64,000 nucleotides of DNA from assembly GCF_026723825.1 (NCBI RefSeq), contig NZ_CP113519.1:2914001-2978000 (forward strand), given 5' to 3'. The notes below the pieces were generated by a model. It was not told where the DNA came from, did no database searches, and worked only from the letters and a program-made list of their open reading frames with translations. The position numbers and the translations under genes were made by a program. The stretch's first letter is position 1. Each line of letters begins with the position of its first letter. This document shows, one piece after another, positions 59,224 to 64,000 of the stretch. The DNA is from Pseudomonas sp. GOM7 (GTDB lineage: Bacteria > Pseudomonadota > Gammaproteobacteria > Pseudomonadales > Pseudomonadaceae).

Positions 59224-60852
59224 TCAGACCTTGAAGCGCGCCACCAGGCTGTTGAGATCCACCGCCAGACGAGACAGCTCCTGACTCGCAGCAGTGGTCT
59301 GGTTGGCCCCAGCCGAAGTCTGCATCGACAGATCGCGGATATTGACCAGGTTGCGATCCACCTCTCGCGCCACCTGCGCCTGCTCTTCAGAAGCACTGGC
59401 GATCACCAGATTGCGCTCGTTGATCGAGGCAATGGCCTCGGTAATCTGCTCCAGCGCCCCGCCGGCGGCCTGCGCCACCTCCAGTGTCGAGCGCGTGCGC
59501 CCATTGCTGCTTTGCATGGCGCTGACAGCGCGCTGAGTACCACTCTGGATGCCGCCGATCATCTGCTCGATTTCCTGGGTCGATTGCTGTGTGCGCTGCG
59601 CCAGCAGGCGTACCTCATCGGCCACCACGGCGAAACCACGGCCCTGTTCGCCGGCACGAGCGGCCTCGATGGCGGCATTGAGCGCCAGCAGGTTGGTCTG
59701 CTCGGCGATGGAGTGGATCACGTCGAGCACCTTGCCAATCTCCTGCACCCGTTGCGCCAGTTGCTCCACCTCGCCGACGGTACTGGCCACATCAGTCGCC
59801 AACTGACTGATGGACTCCACCGTCTGACGCACCTGTTCGCGACCCTGGTGGGCAGTCTGGGTGGAAGCGCGCGAGGCTTCCGAGGTGCTCACGGCATTGC
59901 GCGCCACCTCCTCCACTGCGGCGGTCATTTCATTGACCGCCGTAGCCGCCTGTTCGATCTCGGTGTTCTGCTGATGCAGGCCACGGGTGGCGTCTTCGGT
60001 GACGGCATGCAGCTCTTCGGATGCCGAAGCCAATTGATTGGACGAGTCGGCGATGCTCTGAATGGTGCTGCGCAGGCTACCCTGCATTGCCTTCAGGGCG
60101 TTCAGCAGACGCGCCGGCTCGTCCTTGCCTGCAGCATGAATGGCCTGCGTGAGATCGCCAGACGCAACGAATTCGGCGGCCTGTACCGCCTCACCAAGCG
60201 GCGCGACGATGCTGCGGGTCAGCACCACGGCGAGCAAGATGGTAATGCCGAGCGCCAGGGCAATGGCGACGAAAACACCGTAGCGGGCCTCGCTATTGGC
60301 ACGCGCGATGGACTCGGTTGCCGCCTTGACCCCCTCGTCGTTCAACTTCGCCAGCGCGGTCAAGGACGTGGCCAGCGCATCGGCATGGCGATTGAGCACA
60401 TCCGTCTCGAAGCGGGCCATGGCCGCATCGAAATCGCCCGTCTGCGCCAGACGTAGCACCTCGGCGCGCTCTGCCAGGTAGCTTTTCTCGGCCGTGCGGA
60501 ACTGCTCGAATAGCTGCCGCTCCTTCGTGGAAGAAATACGCGACTCATAAGCCTCATAGACATTCTGGACATAGTTCAGCAACTCGTCCGCCCGCTTGAG
60601 GGTCAGTTCGGACTTGGCCACGTCGCGGTCGACCAGTACGCGCAGGGTCAGCGCGCGTACCCGCAGCACCGTCTGCGACAGATCGTTGAGTGCCAGAATG
60701 CTGGGTACCCAGTTGTCTTCCACCTCCTGTGACTGTTGATTGATGTTTTGCAGCGTGACGAGCATCCATATGCCCATCAGCAAGACCAGCAACGCCACCA
60801 GACCGAACCCCAGACCTGCACGGGGAGCAATGGACATATTGCGCAGCGACAT
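59224..60852 (-). CDS. Methyl-accepting chemotaxis protein, four-helix-bundle type
   Basis: Chemoreceptor of 542 residues: TM1 at about 10-32, a periplasmic region of about 150 residues consistent with a four-helix-bundle (4HB) sensor, TM2 near 187-208, HAMP, then the signalling hairpin ([40 protein letters not shown]). ATG at 60852 after AGGTG; a GTG at 60861 and ATG at 60834 are also in frame. It corresponds in position to PA1608 of P. aeruginosa. Ligand unknown. Confidence 0.9.
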   Translation of the reverse strand: MSLRNMSIAPRAGLGFGLVALLVLLMGIWMLVTLQNINQQSQEVEDNWVPSILALNDLSQTVLRVRALTLRVLVDRDVAKSELTLKRADELLNYVQNVYEAYESRISSTKERQLFEQFRTAEKSYLAERAEVLRLAQTGDFDAAMARFETDVLNRHADALATSLTALAKLNDEGVKAATESIARANSEARYGVFVAIALALGITILLAVVLTRSIVAPLGEAVQAAEFVASGDLTQAIHAAGKDEPARLLNALKAMQGSLRSTIQSIADSSNQLASASEELHAVTEDATRGLHQQNTEIEQAATAVNEMTAAVEEVARNAVSTSEASRASTQTAHQGREQVRQTVESISQLATDVASTVGEVEQLAQRVQEIGKVLDVIHSIAEQTNLLALNAAIEAARAGEQGRGFAVVADEVRLLAQRTQQSTQEIEQMIGGIQSGTQRAVSAMQSSNGRTRSTLEVAQAAGGALEQITEAIASINERNLVIASASEEQAQVAREVDRNLVNIRDLSMQTSAGANQTTAASQELSRLAVDLNSLVARFKV

Positions 60853-61053
60853 TCGATTCACCTGTTTCGGTTGTGCGCCGCCCCTGGCGATTCTGTGAAT
60901 GCCCGAGGCGCTCGGCGCGTTTGTGCCTGAGTTCTCGAACGGTCACATGCACAGCTTCTACAGCATGACGACTGACCCCTTCAGGAGCCTAGTTCAGATA
61001 TCCGGAGTTTGGACGAAGGTACGAAAAAGTGATCGGCACGCTGCGGAAAGACC

Positions 61054-61404
61054 CTAGCGATTCAGCGCCTTGGCCATCGCCTGATCGACGTGGTGACGCC
61101 ATTCGCGATCGCGCCAGTCCTGCTCGCTGCTCACATGCCAGTCGTCACGTTGCTGGCTCTGCTCGCACTGGCGAAAGCCATCGTCCCACCCTTGCGTGTA
61201 CAGAGGCTCGGACTGATAGCGGCTGAGCGCCTTGGTGTAACCGCCCAGCGGGCCGGCGGCTGCCCGTCCACTCTGGCAGCCCGCCTCGAAACCATCGACG
61301 AAGGCTGGCGGGTAGTCGGCGGCCAGCATGCTCTCACGCAGGCTCTGGCAGGCCACGAGCGTGACCAGCACCCCCCCCAGCAGCATCCGTCGGTACAGGT
61401 TCAT
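61054..61404 (-). CDS. Hypothetical lipoprotein
   Basis: 116 residues from ATG 61404. The lipobox LVAC (Cys19) follows a short hydrophobic signal. The mature protein is rich in Asp, Gln, Trp and Arg, with two more cysteines. No family recognised. The start lies two bases after the stop of the phosphatase gene, so it is the last gene of the envelope operon. Confidence 0.75.
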   Translation of the reverse strand: MNLYRRMLLGGVLVTLVACQSLRESMLAADYPPAFVDGFEAGCQSGRAAAGPLGGYTKALSRYQSEPLYTQGWDDGFRQCEQSQQRDDWHVSSEQDWRDREWRHHVDQAMAKALNR

Positions 61405-61405
61405 G

Positions 61406-62086
61406 TCAGGCACCGGCCATCCAACCAGACAACGCCGCCTTGAGCTGGCACAGCGCCCAGGGGCTGGTGCTGCAGGCACCGCTCTCCAGAGCGGTGCGCA
61501 ACGCGCCGATGTCGGCACCGCGAATGTAGCGTTCGGCATCGCCCATGCGATCCTCACCACCGAAGCCGCCGCCGGCCATCTCGGCCAGCGCCTGCTCCTT
61601 GCTCCAGTCCTGATAGATGATTCGATACATCGCGGCGATCAGCCCCGTACGGTTCTGTCCGTGCTTGCAATGGATCAGCACCGGGCCTTGCGCCTGGGCC
61701 TGGCGGATGCTGCGCATCACCTCGATCACGTCGCTGTCGTCGATACGGTCGGTGTGCAACGGTAAATGAACCTGGCGCACACGCGGGTCGCGCAGCCATT
61801 GCCCGTCACCCTGCTGATAGAAGTTGATCACCGTGGTAACGCCGAGGTGCTGCAGTTGCGGCCAGTCCTGCGCCTTGGGCAAGGCGCTGCGATACAGATC
61901 GGACGCCATGCGATAGAGGTTGATGTGCTTGTCCAGCGGCTGCGCCCAGCCGGCCGGCCGCACCGGCATGGCCGGCGCAGCGGGATTGCTGGCGCCCCAG
62001 GCCATGCTCAGGGGCAACGCCAACAGAGCACCCAGGAATACAGCAGCGGCGATAACCACGCGTAACATCTGCAACAAACCTTTCAT
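61406..62086 (-). CDS. Dual-specificity / tyrosine-type phosphatase, exported
   Basis: 226 residues from ATG 62086, with an N-terminal hydrophobic signal or anchor (about 5-28). The catalytic P-loop is HCKHGQNRTG (CX5R), preceded by a WPQLQHLGVTTVINF strand. Such exported enzymes may act on phospholipids, phosphoproteins or other phosphoesters in the periplasm. Start overlaps the PAP2 gene stop. The substrate is not known. Confidence 0.83.
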   Translation of the reverse strand: MKGLLQMLRVVIAAAVFLGALLALPLSMAWGASNPAAPAMPVRPAGWAQPLDKHINLYRMASDLYRSALPKAQDWPQLQHLGVTTVINFYQQGDGQWLRDPRVRQVHLPLHTDRIDDSDVIEVMRSIRQAQAQGPVLIHCKHGQNRTGLIAAMYRIIYQDWSKEQALAEMAGGGFGGEDRMGDAERYIRGADIGALRTALESGACSTSPWALCQLKAALSGWMAGA

Positions 62087-62808
62087 TACCCCTGCCCTCC
62101 CCATGCCAGTTGTTCTTGCTGCGCCTGTACGGCAGGTGCCCGATACAGCACCAGACGGTAGGTCACCAGGCAGATGACCCAATCGATCAATAGCGTCCAC
62201 AGGTTGTGTGAAAGAAAATGCGCGCCCTGCAGCATGCGCCCCAGCGAGAACAGCGAGCCGAGACCGAGCGCCACCATCAGCGCGACACGGGCGGCACGCG
62301 GCCTGCGGTCGCGCAAAACGAAGAACAGCGCGATCAGCGAGAACCCGGCCGAGGCGTGGCCGCCCGGCCAGCAGCGCCCCGGATTGGCAGTGGGCGCGCG
62401 CTCGGCGAGCAGCGCTGTGAACTGCTCATGGCCGCCGAACTCGCTGAGACTCCAGGGGCAATGCATGCCGGTCAGGGTCTTCAGCGGCGTGACTACCGAA
62501 GTGGAAAGCCCCAACGCCAGCACCAGATAGCCCAGCGCACGGCGCCAAGGCCGCAACCGCGTCGGCAACAGGCTGAGCAGGAAGCCGGCGATGGCCAGCA
62601 CACCGACGACGATGACCGCCTGCTTGGCGCGGTCATGCAGGATGTCTTCCAGCCAGAAACTGTGGCGACCGATAAAGCCCTCGCCAGGCTGGTAGAACAG
62701 ATGCTCGATGGCAAAGTCCAGGGGGCTGGGGTCAATCGCCAGCAGCAAGGCCATCATCAGCAGCGGGACGCCCAGAGCCAGCGGGAAGTTGAAGTAACGT
62801 GACCTCAT
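62086..62808 (-). CDS. PAP2 family membrane phosphatase
   Basis: 240 residues, about six helices. PAP2 motif 1 is KTLTGMHCPW (Cys-Pro where the classical motif has Arg-Pro), motif 2 is WPGGHASAGF, motif 3 is GRMLQGAHFLSHNLWTLLID with the catalytic His. Likely dephosphorylates a lipid phosphate (undecaprenyl pyrophosphate, lipid A or phosphatidylglycerol phosphate) on the periplasmic side. Second in the operon after the sulfatase-type protein. Confidence 0.85.
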   Translation of the reverse strand: MRSRYFNFPLALGVPLLMMALLLAIDPSPLDFAIEHLFYQPGEGFIGRHSFWLEDILHDRAKQAVIVVGVLAIAGFLLSLLPTRLRPWRRALGYLVLALGLSTSVVTPLKTLTGMHCPWSLSEFGGHEQFTALLAERAPTANPGRCWPGGHASAGFSLIALFFVLRDRRPRAARVALMVALGLGSLFSLGRMLQGAHFLSHNLWTLLIDWVICLVTYRLVLYRAPAVQAQQEQLAWGGQG

Positions 62809-62818
62809 GCTCGGCTCC

Positions 62819-64000
62819 TCAGCGCTGGCTCAGTTGAGAATCGGACTGCCCGCCGGGATGCCAGGCGATCAGGCGCTTCTGAAAGGCGTGGCTGGCACCC
62901 TGGTAGTAGGCGATGTCACGACGCATCAGCGGATCATCGCTGTCGACGCGTGTCTCACGGCTGAGCCCCAGGGCATCCACGTGGCGGCGCATGCCCTGGC
63001 GCGGACTGAGAATGGCCAGGTCGTGGCCGTCGAACAGCCCCAGATGCTGGTAGTTACCCAGCAGCGCACGGCCTTGGGCGTGATCCTCGCGCAGCAGGTT
63101 GCGGCCGAAGAAGGTGGACACGTAGTCCATGTTCATCAGCCCCAGCAACGTCGGCGCCACGTCGATCTGGCTGGCCACGTCGGCGTATTCGGCCGGGTTG
63201 ATGTGTTTCGGCGAGTAGACGAACAGCGGGATGTGGTAGTTGGCCACCGGCAGGTCTTCGCGCCCGGCGCTGCCGGCGGTGTGGTCGGCGACGAAGACGA
63301 ACAGGGTGTCGTCGAACCAGGGCTTGCTGCGCGCCTCGGTGAGGAACTGGCCGATGGCATAGTCGGTGTACTTCACCGCCCCCTCACGCCCCTCGCCCGA
63401 CTTGATGTCGATACGACCATCGGGATAGGTGTAGGGACGGTGGTTGGAGGTGGTCATCAGTTGCAGGAAGAAGCGCTTGCCGCTGGCATGGTCGGCATCG
63501 GCCACCTTCAGCGCCTGGCGGTAGAGATCCTCGTCGGCCATGCCCCAGGCGTTCTGGAAGCTCATGTCGGCGTCGGCGACGCTGCTCTGGTCGACGATGC
63601 GATAGCCATTGCCGCCGAAGAACGCATTCATGTTGTCGAAATAGCCACGACCGCCGTAGATGAACACGCTGTCATAGCCCTTGGCAGTCAATTGCTGACC
63701 CAGGCTGGCATAGCCGGCCTCGCGACCGATGCGTTTGACGATGGAGCGCCCCGGCGTCGGCGGCATGGACAGGGTGATCGCCTCCAGGCCACGGTCGGTA
63801 CGGGTACCGGTAGCGTAGAAATGGGTGAACACCAGGCTGTGCTTGCGCAGCTCGTCGAGGTTCGGGGTCAGTCCACGGCTATCGCCGAAACTGCCCAGGT
63901 ACTTGGCACTGAGGCTTTCGATGGTCACCAGCACCACATTGAGCGGCTTGGGCTGGCCCGGGTTGTCGATCACCCGGCGGATGTCCTCCGGATCGCTGCC
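62819..64000 (-). CDS. LTA synthase-like sulfatase-fold transferase (N-terminus cut by window)
   Basis: The frame stays open to the right edge, so the N-terminal membrane part lies outside. The visible 393 residues form an alkaline-phosphatase/sulfatase-type periplasmic domain: VTIESLSAKYLGSFG (metal site), the nucleophile Thr in FYATGTRTDRGLEAI, MTTSNHRPYTYPDG and VFVADHTAGSAG (Asp-His metal ligands). The LTA synthase family includes phosphoglycerol and phosphoethanolamine transferases that modify lipids or glycans. First gene of an operon with PAP2, phosphatase and lipoprotein. Confidence 0.85.
   Translation of the reverse strand, partial: GSDPEDIRRVIDNPGQPKPLNVVLVTIESLSAKYLGSFGDSRGLTPNLDELRKHSLVFTHFYATGTRTDRGLEAITLSMPPTPGRSIVKRIGREAGYASLGQQLTAKGYDSVFIYGGRGYFDNMNAFFGGNGYRIVDQSSVADADMSFQNAWGMADEDLYRQALKVADADHASGKRFFLQLMTTSNHRPYTYPDGRIDIKSGEGREGAVKYTDYAIGQFLTEARSKPWFDDTLFVFVADHTAGSAGREDLPVANYHIPLFVYSPKHINPAEYADVASQIDVAPTLLGLMNMDYVSTFFGRNLLREDHAQGRALLGNYQHLGLFDGHDLAILSPRQGMRRHVDALGLSRETRVDSDDPLMRRDIAYYQGASHAFQKRLIAWHPGGQSDSQLSQR

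Overview
The window reads as a chromosomal segment of a Pseudomonas. Protein sequences, gene neighbourhoods and strong G/C preference at third codon positions fit the P. mendocina / P. oleovorans / P. pseudoalcaligenes (Ectopseudomonas) side of the genus; this is judged from memory of families and gene order, not from a search. It holds about 50 credible protein genes. No rRNA, tRNA, prophage, transposase gene or CRISPR array was seen.

Region 1 (1-24.1 kb) is a carbohydrate-storage and stress block. It carries glgX (5' end cut by the window), a TSUP exporter with a divergent AraC regulator, a zinc alcohol dehydrogenase, an operon resembling E. coli ybhP-clsB-ybhN, glgP, a three-gene operon (secreted six-cysteine protein, DUF3182, alpha/beta hydrolase), a CBS-domain protein, and the tightly packed glgE-treS/maltokinase-glgB operon. 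Together these describe the GlgE route: trehalose is isomerised to maltose, phosphorylated to maltose-1-phosphate, polymerised by GlgE, branched by GlgB, and degraded by GlgP and GlgX. No glgC is seen here. Most copies of an unusual long intergenic repeat lie in this block.

Region 2 (24.4-46 kb) is ordinary chromosomal backbone: a TerC-family protein, an acyl-CoA dehydrogenase with a divergent LysR regulator, DoxX, a MltF-like lytic transglycosylase, TatD, two chemoreceptors, a thioesterase, the moxR-DUF58-tgpA-CHAD operon, a flavin reductase with a small lipoprotein, the selD-mnmH selenouridine operon, a patatin-like protein and an AI-2E/PerM-type transporter.

Region 3 (46-64 kb) matches the P. 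aeruginosa PA1608-PA1624 neighbourhood as I remember it: DUF4892, two alpha/beta hydrolases, LysE with an AraC regulator, a hotdog thioesterase, an acyl-CoA ligase, sixA-DUF4389-gpsA, a PA1611-like hybrid histidine kinase, fabA-fabB, a third chemoreceptor, and an envelope operon (sulfatase-type transferase, PAP2 phosphatase, dual-specificity-like phosphatase, lipoprotein) that runs off the right edge.

The least explained content is non-coding. A family of roughly 300-390 bp intergenic repeats (seven copies or derivatives, here R1-R7) folds into a fixed series of hairpins whose stems differ between copies by compensating changes. Four further MITE-like palindromic elements (M1-M4) sit against gene ends or starts. 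Perfect palindromes also lie upstream of fabA, of the acyl-CoA ligase, and between the acyl-CoA dehydrogenase and its LysR regulator.
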